The position numbers and the translations under genes were made by a program. Below the pieces are notes generated by a model, which was not told where the DNA came from, searched no databases, and saw nothing but the letters and a program-made list of their open reading frames with translations. From contig JAMYHX010000563.1 of NCBI GenBank assembly GCA_025529335.1, positions 1 to 25,383 on the forward strand: a DNA stretch of 25,383 bases, read 5' to 3'. Numbering within the stretch: position 1 is the first letter of the stretch; every line of letters starts with the position of its first letter. Shown here one piece after another: positions 10,608-21,639 of this stretch. Source of the DNA: Rhizopus sp. PT2906. Its lineage: Eukaryota > Mucoromycota > Mucoromycetes > Mucorales > Rhizopodaceae.

Positions 10608-11753
10608 ATGCCTACCTTTACTTCAAAAATATCAAGAATGAAATCAGTCAAATTATCCTTCAACAAAAAAAGATCCGAAGAAGAAGAAGAACAAAAGGAT
10701 CAAAACCAGTCAGTGGAACATCCTATTTACTTCAATAAAAACCTGAGCACTCCTGAAATATATCAATCAACTGTATTACCTGTATCAGCAAAGAGTTTTA
10801 CAGAAGCATTAAATGTTATTTCAAAGGAAGCAAAAAATACCCAGTATGATGATGTCTTTGATAGCTTCTTTTTTAATGATAAACGTTGTCAACACCGAGC
10901 ACTCTTTATGGCTTCCCGCTTAAAACAGAGTTTGGACATTAACTCTATTCGTTTTAGCTCGCCCACATTACGTACATCAACACCGATTGCTGTCCAACCG
11001 TCTCAGAGCACACCCGTAAAAGCATCCTTAGGATCACATGCATCAATGGATGAACCTGCACTTCGAACATCACTTGATAATTATACCAAAAAGCCTACAG
11101 TAGATAGTTTTTGGAGACTGGTCACTCATAGATTATACACCTTGAATTATATCTTATTTGTCCTACCTTCAGATTCAGAATGTCGGCGACAGTTTTTAAA
11201 TAGAATCGAAGCGGATTTAGCAACTATCGGTGACGGCCAAGAGCTCTATCGAGTCGGCGGTATGGAAGCCCATTTTGCTGTCCGATATGCATTAGAGCAT
11301 AAACGATCAAGGCGTAGAAAAACACTTTTAGAAGATGCATTTGAAGCAGAGAGATTACAGCAGTACGGCAGTTTACCAAACTACACACTCGAAGATAACA
11401 AAACTGTGAACCAGGCAAGACTCATAATCGAACAGTGTCTAGAAAGCGAATCAAAGTTAGGTCATGCCGAAAAAGATGCCATGTATGTATTTCACAGCTT
11501 AAGAGCTGGGTTACTAGATGCATTTGAACCACATATCGAACTAGAAGAGGATAAATCCTTACGTCACAGATTAAAGAGACTTGTAGAACAAAACAAAGAA
11601 ATGACAAAACCAACTTATCAAAACCCTTTTGAAGATGAAGAATGCATAGTCACTGAAGAAGACGAGTCCTCGAATGAAGATAAAAACTCAAGAGAGATTG
11701 ACAGTGGGTTTTTTGATGGCTGGATTCCAACAACTACAAAAACAACTACATAA
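10608..11753 (+). CDS. Intronless orphan protein, acidic C-terminus
   Basis: A single open frame gives 381 aa from the ATG at 10608. The frame is open further upstream without an ATG, but that part is a T-rich hydrophobic translation of the leader and is excluded. A second ATG at 10635, with A at -3, is an alternative start. Residues 1-45 are basic then Glu/Lys-rich. About 120-165 is Ser/Thr/Pro-rich and likely disordered. About 165-350 is a predicted helical domain containing DSFWRLVTHRLYTLNYILFVLP, a Cys/Arg-rich helix, an RSRRRK patch and RLKRLVEQNKEM. The tail is strongly acidic, with an NPF tripeptide in QNPFEDEE, a motif that can bind EH-domain endocytic proteins. No known family was recognised and no signal peptide or membrane segment is seen. 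Probably a lineage-restricted regulatory or adaptor protein; that role is a guess. Confidence 0.75.
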   Translation: MPTFTSKISRMKSVKLSFNKKRSEEEEEQKDQNQSVEHPIYFNKNLSTPEIYQSTVLPVSAKSFTEALNVISKEAKNTQYDDVFDSFFFNDKRCQHRALFMASRLKQSLDINSIRFSSPTLRTSTPIAVQPSQSTPVKASLGSHASMDEPALRTSLDNYTKKPTVDSFWRLVTHRLYTLNYILFVLPSDSECRRQFLNRIEADLATIGDGQELYRVGGMEAHFAVRYALEHKRSRRRKTLLEDAFEAERLQQYGSLPNYTLEDNKTVNQARLIIEQCLESESKLGHAEKDAMYVFHSLRAGLLDAFEPHIELEEDKSLRHRLKRLVEQNKEMTKPTYQNPFEDEECIVTEEDESSNEDKNSREIDSGFFDGWIPTTTKTTT

Positions 11754-13155
11754 GGTTTTATACAAATGTTTTTGTGTTTGTGTATGTGTGTACAACTAAT
11801 GTATATCATTTAAATATATCCCCCTCCTTCCCTCCCTTTCTTTGTTCTTGTAGCTTTTTAATATAGTTTACTTTTTATCCCGTAATCATCATTCTTGTAC
11901 GGAAATACACTTGGTTCTCCCTGAATGATAAGTAAATGATGTCAATGCTTGCCAATAAGCAGTAATGAAAGTTGCCGACATTATGCAAACATAACACCTT
12001 TTTTCTAAATATTTGCACTTGCCATAAACGTGACTTTAGAAGAACAAGATGAATAAATATTTTACTGTCTCGACTTGGATGACATATTTATCAGACAAAA
12101 GAAAGGCTTATCTATGGTATAGAGAGTAATTGACAGCTTGTGAAAAAAAAGCCTAGTATCTCTCTTTAGGCAAGTATAATGAATGCATATAAAATGTTGT
12201 CAGTCTGCCAACTTGTTTACAAAGATACACATATACGACTTTTTTATTTATAGCCTTCACAAGTGGTTTCAAATAATTCAATTTCATAGAATTGATAAGA
12301 GGGAGATGTTTTCAAAGTCGAAAGCTACAACATAAAGCCCAATATTGAATCCGTTAAATGTCATACCAAAAGTAACAAATTCCTTTTGGGTCCTTGCTGT
12401 CCTGGCATCTGTTTGTTCTTGATAATTGTGTCCACCAGATTGTAAAGAAGTGTATTCAAGTGCAATTGACTAGGCATAGTTGCAATAGGCGGATGATATA
12501 CTTCATTTTTCTTCAATTTCTATCTGTAAATACCAAAGGTTAACGAAGATACAATATTTAAGAATCCCTGGTCTTACTATACTATTCGCCATTATTTGAT
12601 TTTACAACACTCTAGATCATCCAACATCGTAAATTTAAGTTCATATACTTTAGGTAAAGGGACATACTACATGGTACAGAAAATACACCAGAAGTTAGAC
12701 TGATTCTAAGGTCGTCACCTCTACCCACTACCTATGATGCTATCCAACAAAACTTTTCATCCTCTTGATTTGTCTCTCTTTCAAGAAGAGAAAAAAAGAT
12801 ATGTTGTTATTTATTCTAATTTTATGTTGTCAGTTGATCAAAATGGCCACTTATGATAAATTCGTATTTACATTATTTAGCCTATTTTCTGGTGTATTTT
12901 CTGGTGCATAAGTCTCTTTAAAAAAATATAGCCGCTTTCTATCCGGGGAAGTTTTTACCATATTCTTGCCTTAATAAAAAAGAACGCACACTCCTTTATC
13001 TTTTGCTCTTCTACCACACTATATTAATGTGATTCCATTTTTGGTAATTTTGCGTCATCATAAGTTTTATTATCCGACTTCAGGCCAGAAAAAATATTAT
13101 TAGCCAGCCTGAACTTGTTCAACTTTTCCTTGCTTACTTCAGTAATTGTTACATT
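11754..13155. other. Gene-free region containing a candidate small inverted-repeat element
   Basis: About 1.4 kb with dense stops in all frames. The 3' flank of the orphan gene has a TG-rich run near 11767-11790 and a CCCT-rich run near 11820-11840. The only structured item is the pair of inverted CAGAAAATACACCAGAA copies at 12677 and 12887. From 13020 onward the sequence is the upstream region of the mitochondrial-type gene. Confidence 0.5.
12677..12903. mobile_element. Candidate MITE-like element with 17-bp inverted termini
   Basis: CAGAAAATACACCAGAA at 12677-12693 recurs as its exact reverse complement at 12887-12903, enclosing about 190 bp of AT-rich non-coding DNA. The right copy is followed by GCAT and overlaps a 12-bp tandem duplication (TATTTTCTGGTG twice). 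An 18-bp part of the right end occurs again, inverted, at 24841-24858. Size and inverted ends fit a miniature inverted-repeat element, but no target-site duplication was found, so the boundaries are tentative. Confidence 0.35.
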
Positions 13156-13843
13156 ATGTCTTGGAATTCAAAGACTTGGTCTTGGGTTAAAAAATATTTC
13201 TCTGTCGTAAGATCTCGAAACAACTTTTCAATTCAAAGATTCTCATTTACATCGACTAGAACCCTTTATCAACAGACGGTATGCCCGTCGTTGGCAAATT
13301 CCGTACACCTGCAGTTGGGTAATGTTGTAATGTTTAAAGTAATCAATAGAAACTAACATTTGTACAGTTCTCGACCTGAAAAATATGTTTATCCCAAAAC
13401 AAAAGCATCCAACATCAGCAACAACTATTATTTCCAACGTGACACTCGTAGAAACTACCCTCGCTTAGCTGTATACACTCAAAAGGAAGTTGCTGGTCTT
13501 CTTGAGGGAGCACCTGTCAAGCCAAGGTAATAGAACATACACATGATATTTTCAACATTGTATTTACATGATCTTGATATGCAGCCTTACCCCAGAATTA
13601 GCCACTGACATTGCAACAACTCCAGAGGTTAAACCTCTTGTCGAAGTTTTGAACTCTCGTCAACTTTATTCTGTCAGTAAGCCTGCTCCTACTCCCAACT
13701 TTGGCCGTAAGGTCCACTGGAAGGCTTCTGAGGATTTCATCCCACCCAACGATGGTAAGATATAATTTAGTGGTTATCAATGTATCTGACATATATTTCT
13801 TTTTATAGGCTCATACTTCCCTATGAGAGTCATTACCACGTAG
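13156..13843 (+). CDS. Probable mitochondrial complex I accessory subunit (fungal type)
   Basis: Exons are 13156 to about 13286, 13368-13526, 13585-13754 and 13809-13843, giving about 164 aa. The first 40 residues contain no acidic residue, are rich in Lys, Arg and Ser, and include QRFSFTSTRTL, a classic matrix-targeting presequence. The mature part begins near RPEKYVYPKT, continues FQRDTRRNYPRLAVYTQKEV and AGLLEGAP, and ends GSYFPMRVITT. This pattern resembles the small fungal NADH:ubiquinone oxidoreductase accessory subunits of the 17-21 kDa class; the exact subunit name is from memory of the pattern and not secure. Exons 2-4 join perfectly in frame. The exon 1 donor is uncertain: the good donor GTATGC at 13275 gives the wrong phase, and the in-phase choice at 13287 (GTCGTT) is atypical. 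Confidence 0.65.
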
Positions 13844-15967
13844 ATATAAACAGATGAATTACACTAAAAATAAAAAGCGCTTTTGTATGAAACATTACGA
13901 CGATTTGCCTTTTTGTGTGTTGGAGTATAGAAAGAATAAAGCGAAAAAGCCATACTGAACATTATCGTATATTGGATATCATAAATATGCTTGTGGCCCT
14001 TTCTTGGGTGAAAAGTAGTAACTTGATATCTTTTCCAGACACGCAATCGTGAGCGATGTGATGCATAACGATTGCCAAGTAATCCATTTGTTATTCCGTC
14101 CTGAATTTTTGCCATTTACATGTCTGTGCATCTGTTACTGCAATGAGTTTATATACTTGATAGTCACAATCTCTAAAGTCAACCTTACAGGGAAATGAGA
14201 AGCATATTATTCCTTTACTAATTATACTGAATGATCTGTAAATTAACACTTGTCATTGTATTACTTGGTGTCGCGTGAGCAGTATGATAGTTTTTGCTTT
14301 GATTTCCTAATCTTCTATCGATCTTGCATAATATGTTATTACATGTGATAAGCAAGTCTATAATCTATTGACTTGATTTACTCTATTGATGTTGACATCT
14401 GATTTCTTAAAGATTGTCAATTGAATATTTGTTTAAGAAAGACACGATTACATACAAGTGCTGCATAGTCTACTTGAAACAGGATACATCTCTTTACAAT
14501 GTTAAAATAAAGTAGTAGAATATCAGTCACTACTTTAATAAAAGTAAAAAACAATTGAATTTACCACTGATATCAGAGTTTGGGATTTTCAAAATAGAAA
14601 TGTTCCAAACGCTCCACTTTAGAGTTGAAGGGTATTATCATGCTGTGTCAAAGTGACCAATAGAATTCAATACCAGATAACCGCTTGTAATATGTGTTAC
14701 AAAATAGGGAGAATCTCCGTACTTTAGGGCCTCAATGGTGTGAAATACAACTATTTTTAGTAATTTGCGTTGCCTTTCATTGTCCTGAAACGCGCTTTCC
14801 CAGGCACAGGATAAAATTACAGCTTTGCTCAACACATTTGCTACTTTTTGATTACTGTCAATAGTAACGAATATGAGTCACGCAACCTTCTTTTTTAATA
14901 GTAAATAGAGCATAGAATGGCTCTAATTTTTTATTTATTTTGAAAACATGCTGACAAAGATGTCTGCAGTAAATCAAAATTATTCTAAGTAGCTTATTAA
15001 ATTATGATAGAATAAAAAATAAAGTAATGCCATATTTATCGACTATGAACTGTGTAAAGTATTTAGGATGCTATGTCGGTCTAACAGGAGAATAAAACTT
15101 GTTACAGTAAACATATTCTTCACGACCAACTTGTATTCATTATTCTTTCTTTTTCTTGTTATCGCTTGTTAATCCATGTAATAGCTAAGCCTTGATGTAT
15201 TGGGATTTAGACACTGTGCTTATGTAAACATCTGGTTACACCAACTCAAAAAGTCTGTCTACTACAGTGTTTGCTTTTGAACAAAAGAGCGATATAAACG
15301 TCTAATGGCAATCGTAATGCTTGGATCCATACTTCAATTCATCGTAAATACGTTTTTCAAGCTTTGATGCGCGGTAATAACCTGTTTACTCACCTCTTTT
15401 AAGGCAATTTAACACGACATTATCGATTGTACACCAATTGAATTCCGTAAAAAAAGCTTTTAGAAATATACTGAATATGTATCTCCACTTATCATGTGGA
15501 ATAAAGCGGGATTTAAAGAAGAATAAAAGGGTCACCCTTGCTACTTTAAGGCAAGATCGAATGGGTCAATGTGCTCAACCAGGATCTACTCAATTAATAG
15601 GTTGCTTTTTAGTGTTCTCATTGTTGTCATTAACTGTCCTACCAACCTTTCATCTTACTTTATCAGTATATAAATAGCTGTCATGGGTATTTCACATGGG
15701 AACAGTCAAAGCAACGAATTCTACAAAAAAAAGTGAGCATATACTTGTACTACTTGAAAACATGGAGAAGGTTACATTGGTGGTCATGGAGATTGGAACA
15801 TCGTATTACAAATAACCATTGAACAGCGGATCTAGAAAACAACATGATTTATAAACTTTGCTTCTCAAGACTTTACTTGAAAAGCATCTCTTTGCTCTCC
15901 ATTCTTTTTTGACAATCTCTTTTTACTTAAAGTCAATCATTTACAATCGCTTGCTTATTATAATTTA
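13844..15967. other. Gene-poor region with decayed coding remnant and LEA-2 gene promoter
   Basis: About 2.1 kb. A minus-strand frame at 13864-14115 (83 aa with an ATG and a basic middle) cannot be assigned and is convergent with the complex I-like gene 20 bp away. A frame-broken remnant lies at about 14573-14885 (separate entry). A plus-strand open frame at 15438-15677 has no family resemblance. The last 130 bp, with TTTATAA at 15847 and a CT-rich stretch at 15885-15925, look like the promoter of the gene starting at 15968. Confidence 0.45.
14573..14885 (-). pseudogene. Frame-broken coding remnant, unassigned
   Basis: On the minus strand an open frame of about 79 codons, with no usable ATG, reads VANVLSKAVILSCAWESAF, then IEALKYGDSPYFVTHITSGY, and stops after HFDTA at 14638. 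Immediately beyond, shifted by one frame, is PFNSKVERLEHFYFENPKL, ending at 14573. Both pieces read like normal protein rather than AT-rich noise, and they abut, as expected of one exon broken by a small indel. The parent family is not recognised and no intact flanking exons are seen. Confidence 0.3.
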
Positions 15968-18900
15968 ATGCCTAATAGCACTAATAATGGGCAGCATTTA
16001 GCCCTTGATGAAAATCAAAATTATGTTCACGAATATACAACACACGAGACATATCAAGATGTTGCAGCAAGAAATACAGATGCTGAATTTGAGCAGTATT
16101 ATGAAAAGCCTACAGTGCCTCAAAAAAAGCCATTTTACAAGAACAAAAAGTACTGGATCATTTGCTCTATTATAACTGTCATTGTCGTAGTGGTCGTCAT
16201 CCTCTTGGTTCTTTTTGTTGCTTTCCCAAAGATCGCTCAACATACCATGAACCAATCTCGAATTGAGGTTAACGCAGCTCAAATCACGTTTGAACCTCCA
16301 TCTGGCTCTAGTTTGCAGCCCGTTGCTGGCGCTGATCCCAATTCAACGTTTTATATGCACATGGTAACGGATCTCAAGAACACTGGCCCATTCAGTGCAA
16401 ATATTCAATTCAATGACGACGTGCAAGTATTGTTCAATAATACCGTGCTGGGTACCATTACTCTTCCAAATACTCATATCAGTGGAGGACACGGTTCGAT
16501 TGATACTGTCACACTTTTCAAGATTGCTGATGTTACTGCCTTTTCTTCCTTTTCAAAATACATGCTGGCTAATGAAAAGTTCACCTGGACTTTGGATGGA
16601 AAAGCTCGGATTACAGCTCTTTCAAGGTAACATCAATAGAGAACTCAAACTTTGTTTAATATCTAAAATACTCTTAATAGAACGGCTGAAGTCAGCATGA
16701 AAAAAGATATCACGCTTGAAGGCATGAATGGGTTTCCTCAAGTTAGAATTAACTCATTCCAGCTTCCTGGTGATGCTCCTACAGGTGGTATCTTGCTTGA
16801 ACTTGGAACTGTACTTACAAGCCCTTCTCCAATTGGTGTACAACTTGGCCACATCGAAATGGACGTCAGCTATGACGGCGTCGACCTTGGTATTGTCAAA
16901 GCTGACAATGTGATACTTCAAAAGGGCGATAACGATATCGTCTTGAAAGGAACACTTAAATCACAAGCAAATGACCCTGTTGCTCAAGAAAAAGTCGGCA
17001 AACTCTTCTCAAATTACATTGCTGGTCTAGTCTCCAACACTACCGCTACTGGCGTTTCTGCGGCTCCTAATGGTAAAGATCCCATCACTTGGCTCTCTGA
17101 GGGTCTTCGATCTGTTGTCCTTCATGTGGCTCTTGGAGCTGATAAGCCCTTAAAGATCATGAACTCTGTCAACATGGGTTATTTGGACCTTGCTTTCCAG
17201 AGCAATACTCCTTACTCACCTAGTCTTCGTGCTCCTGTCGTTACCGCTGGATACTCTATGCCATTTGGATTTGCCTTGAATATTACTGAAGTAACCCAGA
17301 ATATCACTCTTGGCTTGAACAAGTCTGGTACCTTTGAACCTTTTGCTGTGCTCAATGTTCCCTATGTACCTTCCACAAGTGACCAAAGCTCAGGAAAGCT
17401 TCAATTCGCCATTCCTCAAGGCTCTATTGCTGGTATTCCTGGAAAGGAGAGTACTTTTAATGAATATACCTTTGGCTTGACCTCCTCTGGAAATTACACT
17501 TTTGTTGTCGCTGGTAACGCAACGACAAAGGTCAGTACAACCATTGGTCCTCTTGTCCTTTCTGGCATCAGCTTTGAACTTCCTACTAGCATTCACGGTT
17601 TAGAATTCTTGAACTCTTCAGCAACTGTGATCAACTCCTTGGATGTTACTGGCGGTCAAAGTGACTACTTGGAATTGGCCATCAACGTTACCATGAATAA
17701 CCCCTCTGACTTCAGCATTGCTACAGGAGATGCTGCTTTTGACATGATTGCAGATTCTACTCAACTTGGTAAAGTCATCCTTCGTAACCTTACCTTGAAC
17801 CGTGGTGCCAACACTGTCCTGGCCGCTGCTCAGTTTGACCCCAAGTCATCCCAAACTGGTCAATCGCTCTTGAGCAACTTTGTGATGGGTCAAGACAACA
17901 CAGTTGAGATTCAAGGCAACGCAAACTCTACTTCAATTGTGTCCTTGGCTGAGGGTCTTAGCGCTATTTCACTCTCCTCTCAACTTCCTGGTCTGAAAGT
18001 TGCTCTCATCCAGGGATCCTCTCTTGTTGTTCCTCCCAATGCTGCTAATGATGGAATGGTCAACGTCAAGGTTTCTATTGCCAATCCTTTCAGTGCCGGT
18101 ATGACCATTACTAAGGTGACTTCAGCTGTTACTTATAACGGCATGCCTGTTGGAAACATCGACCAAGACATTAGCAATAACCCTATTATTATCCCTGGCA
18201 AGTCCACTGTCCAATCTGGTGACCTTTCCATGCAAATGAACGTCGAGCCTGGAGCTGTTGCTCTATTACTTCGTACACTTGCCGTTAATGCCAACTTGAA
18301 CACTCGTCCCTTAGACGCCTTGCTGACCGTGGGTGGCTTCAGCATTGACGGACAAGAACAAGTTTCTGCTGACCCTGAGTTATTCAACGGCTTTAACATC
18401 TCCAGTTTTGTCATGGATGCTATGAAGATCTTGAAGGTCGACCTTACACTCGCTTCTGCTCTAAAGATTGGACAATATGACAACACGCTTACTTTCTCAC
18501 AGTCTGCTGTTCAAACCTCAACTGATTCTACGGTTACTTCTCTAATTCCTATTGTTGGCCAAAAAATTGTTCAGCAAATTGTCGATGCATCTGTTCTCGC
18601 CTTCGATTCCATCATCATGTCCGAGCCTACCGAATCCAGTTTCAAGGTTCAGATGAAAGGCTCAATTACCAAGACTGGCCCTATGGCTGCTTCTATTAGT
18701 TTCCCTACTCCCTTGACTGTGTCATGGCAAGGAAAAGTCCTTGGACACGTATCCATGCCTATAATCGAAGCTAAGCCTGGTTCTGGTGCTACTTTTGATG
18801 TCAATGGCGAGTTCAGTATTGCTGATTCCGGAAGTATGACCGCCTTTGCTACCTACATGATCAACAATGGGAACTTTGAATGGGAGATTACTAGCGATGA

Positions 18901-21066
18901 TGTTAGTGTGAACGCCTTGGGATTTACTTTTGGAACGATCAAGATGCATAAGTTTGTCACTCTTTCTGGTGCCAATGGTTTCAAGGACGCAGTCAAGATC
19001 AACGAATTTGATCTCCCTAGGAATAATGCCAACAATAATGGAATCGTTATTACTGTCGACTCCGCAATCTCTAACCCTAGTCAAGTTGGTTTCAACTTTG
19101 CAAGCGTAGCTTTTGACAGCTATTATAAGGATGTTAGACTTGGACCTCTTAACTCTGTTGGAGCAGCTGTCTTCCCTCCCAAAGGCAGCAGCGGCATGAA
19201 TATGGAAGGAGAGCTTGTCAAACAAGATTCAGAAAAGGGCCTCGCTGCTGTCACTGAAGTGTTTATGAACTATCTGAGTGAAAAAGACTCTATCTTGACT
19301 GTCAAGGGTGTCTCTGCCTCTGGCCCTAATGGTCTTGTATCTTGGCTTTCGACTGCTTTCAAGACTTTGGAAATTCAAAATGTTGTTCTTCCTCGACCTA
19401 AGACCAAGCCTAATCTCATAACCTCTGTCAACATGAATGACCTTCAAATGGACTTTACAAAAAATCCATTTGCAGCTCCTGCCGGTTCTAAGGATGTCGT
19501 AGCTAAAATCAACAGTCCTTTTGCTTTCCCGCTTGGTATCTCCTCAATGAACATGAAGGTGGACGCTACCTCTGAAGGACAAAAGGTTGCCAACTTGGAC
19601 GTGCCTACTGTGCCTGCTACATCAACACCAGATAACGTTGTTCATGCTGGCTTTAGCGATGTTCCATTCAAGGTTTACTCTGGCGCTGAAGCTACATTCA
19701 CCAAGTTTGTGGGTGGTCTTACGTTACTTCCCAAAGTTGGTTTTGGTTTAGCTGGTGTAGTCAATTCAGTAGCTAATACTGCCGTTGGTCCTATTCATCT
19801 CAATAACATTCCATTTAATGTCGAGACATCATTGAACGGTAAGCAAATACTGTGTATAACTTTAATATATTTCGTACTAATTAGAATTGATTAGGATTTG
19901 CTGGCTTTGGTGGTACCTCAGAAATTCTCTCCTTGAAGGTTGTTGGAGGCTATCCTACGTATATCGCAGTTGAACTCGTTATTGCCTTGAACAATCCCTC
20001 CAACATTACAATTACAACAAACGATCTTACTTTTGATGTTGTCATGGATGCTACTGGTTCTTCTATTGGCTCTGTTACTTTACCCAAGCCAACTATCCTC
20101 CCTGGTCGTAACGAGATGAAGGCTAATATGAAAATGACTGGCACAGATCTTCTTTCTCTGTCAAGGGCTCTCACCAACTACCTGACCGGGCAAACGACTG
20201 CATTAACTGTCAAGGGTACCGAAAAGTCTACCGACATTATCCCACTTCAGCCAGGCCTTTCAAAGGTTCAACTCAAGACAAATATGGTTGGTATTCCTCC
20301 TTCTCTTGTGGTTGAAAGCCAAATGCAACTTGCTGGTTTAACATCAGTTAACATTTGGGTTAAATTCTATAATCCTCTTGATACTGTTTATACAGTTGCT
20401 GCTGTTGATACCTTGGCATACTTTACAGATAAAGCTGGTAAATATCAACTACTTGGTACTATTCAGGGCGCGTTTAGTCCTGCTGTCACTGTCCCTCCCA
20501 AAGGAACTGCTATTAGTGAAAACCCTGTTACGATGAAGCTTGCCAGCTTGGGTGTAGGTCTCAGCTTTATAATGCTTCCTGAAGACCAAAAGAAGGTTGA
20601 TCTTATACAAAATGTCACTGTCGTCGTTGGCGAAGGCTTCAAGGGTGGAATGCATTACGAGCAAAAGTCTGTCCCTGTAGTAAACAGACCAGCCAGTGCC
20701 GAAATTCAAGCCATGGTTAACTCCATGTTAAGTTCTGCTGCTCCTTCCTCTGGTATTTCTTCTGCTACTTCTGCTGTATTGCCCACGACTACTGCTGCAA
20801 CATTAGCTGCAACTACAACTGCTGCCCCAGAAACTACAGTGGAGCCTTCTTCAACAGCTACAACCGCTGCTTCTCCTAATGCCACTACGACAAAGGTTGA
20901 ACCAACCACTTCTTCCAATACTATTCCTCAGGCGACAACACCAGCAGCAACAATGGAAGCAGCTTCAAACGATAACAAGCCTTCCAATACGAACAATACT
21001 CCCTCCTCAGGCACTTCTAACTCAAGTTCACCTCCTGTAGCTAAAGAATTTGTATGGCCATTCTAA
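15968..21066 (+). CDS. Tag1-like type II membrane protein with tandem LEA-2/DUF3712-type repeats
   Basis: Exons 15968-16626, 16681-19838 and 19895-21066 give 1662 aa. The second intron has a TACTAAT branch-point-like site. Residues 1-60 are cytosolic, with a basic KKPFYKNKK stop before the membrane helix at 62-86. The long C-terminal part would face the lumen or exterior. It consists of repeated beta-rich units typical of LEA-2/DUF3712 proteins (patterns such as 'LAINVTMNNPSDFSI' and 'ELVIALNNPSNITI'), with many N-x-S/T sequons. Two halves, about 90-850 and 855-1550, align unit by unit. Residues about 1552-1650 are a Ser/Thr/Ala-rich, mucin-like stalk. Yeast Tag1, a vacuolar type II protein acting in autophagy termination, has this topology and predicted lipid-binding LEA-2 domains. 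Family placement is good; location and function here are inferred. A plant-type stress role is less likely. Confidence 0.85.
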
Positions 21067-21105
21067 CTTTAAAATACATTCTATTACACTTTATGATTAA
21101 TTATT

Positions 21106-21111
21106 AATAAA
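21106..21111 (+). terminator. Polyadenylation signal AATAAA
   Basis: A canonical AATAAA lies 40 nt after the stop codon of the LEA-2 gene and is followed by a T-rich stretch. This is the usual placement for a fungal cleavage and polyadenylation element. The assignment rests on motif and position only. Confidence 0.45.
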
Positions 21112-21586
21112 GGTTTATTTTTAATCCTAATGATACATCTTGAAGCCATCAAATAGTTAATTTTGCATAGCAGGTCAAACAAAGAAGGGGAAAAAATCCT
21201 ACAAGGGTAAACAATGTGATGATTACGAATATGATTTGTTTTGCGCCTATAACTAACGGCTGTAATTCATGCTCATGATTAATTAGCTGAGGCGTTTGCT
21301 TTTTCTTATTTGAAGCATCATTTCCTTACAAAAGATTTATAAAGTAATACATATAACATGTATCATAATAGGAGATACAGAAAACCAAATCCAATAAGTC
21401 GCCTGTGTATGTACATAATGAAAGTTGCATAGTATCTTCTGGCACACGAGAGAAAGTTTCGTTGAGTGATTATTTCATAGTAAAGGAATATTTTTTAATC
21501 GCATAACAGGTGATTCAGATACCAGCAATAGGCTCAAACCGGGTTTCACCGATTAAGTGGGCCTAAAATAATTATCCATTGTGCCA

Positions 21587-21594
21587 TATAAATA
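21587..21594 (+). promoter_or_regulatory. TATA box of the USP gene
   Basis: TATAAATA lies 46 nt upstream of the ATG at 21640 in an otherwise mixed-composition promoter, which would give a very short leader. TATA-containing promoters are typical of inducible or stress genes, consistent with the product. Confidence 0.5.
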
Positions 21595-21639
21595 AAGTTA
21601 TCAGACCATTATGTTCTCTGCATATTTTATTATTACATT

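Larger units (their letters stand above)
21067..21639. other. Intergenic: LEA-2 gene 3' end and USP promoter
   Basis: About 570 bp. It contains the AATAAA at 21106-21111 expected for the upstream gene and the TATAAATA at 21587-21594 for the downstream one. No open frame of interest was seen between them. Confidence 0.6.

Noticed and set aside
13864..14115. Minus-strand 83-codon frame with an ATG and a basic middle region
   Set aside because: No recognisable domain, weak start context and an AT-rich C-terminal half. Kept only as a note in the intergenic entry.
15438..15677. 79-codon plus-strand frame with a hydrophobic C-terminus
   Set aside because: No ATG context worth trusting and no resemblance to a membrane-protein family; likely chance.
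18133..19447. Long minus-strand open frames inside the LEA-2 gene
   Set aside because: They are antisense shadows of a strongly supported coding exon.
20706..20918. Val/Ala-rich minus-strand frame
   Set aside because: It is the antisense of the Ser/Thr/Ala-rich repeat tail, where low complexity removes stops.
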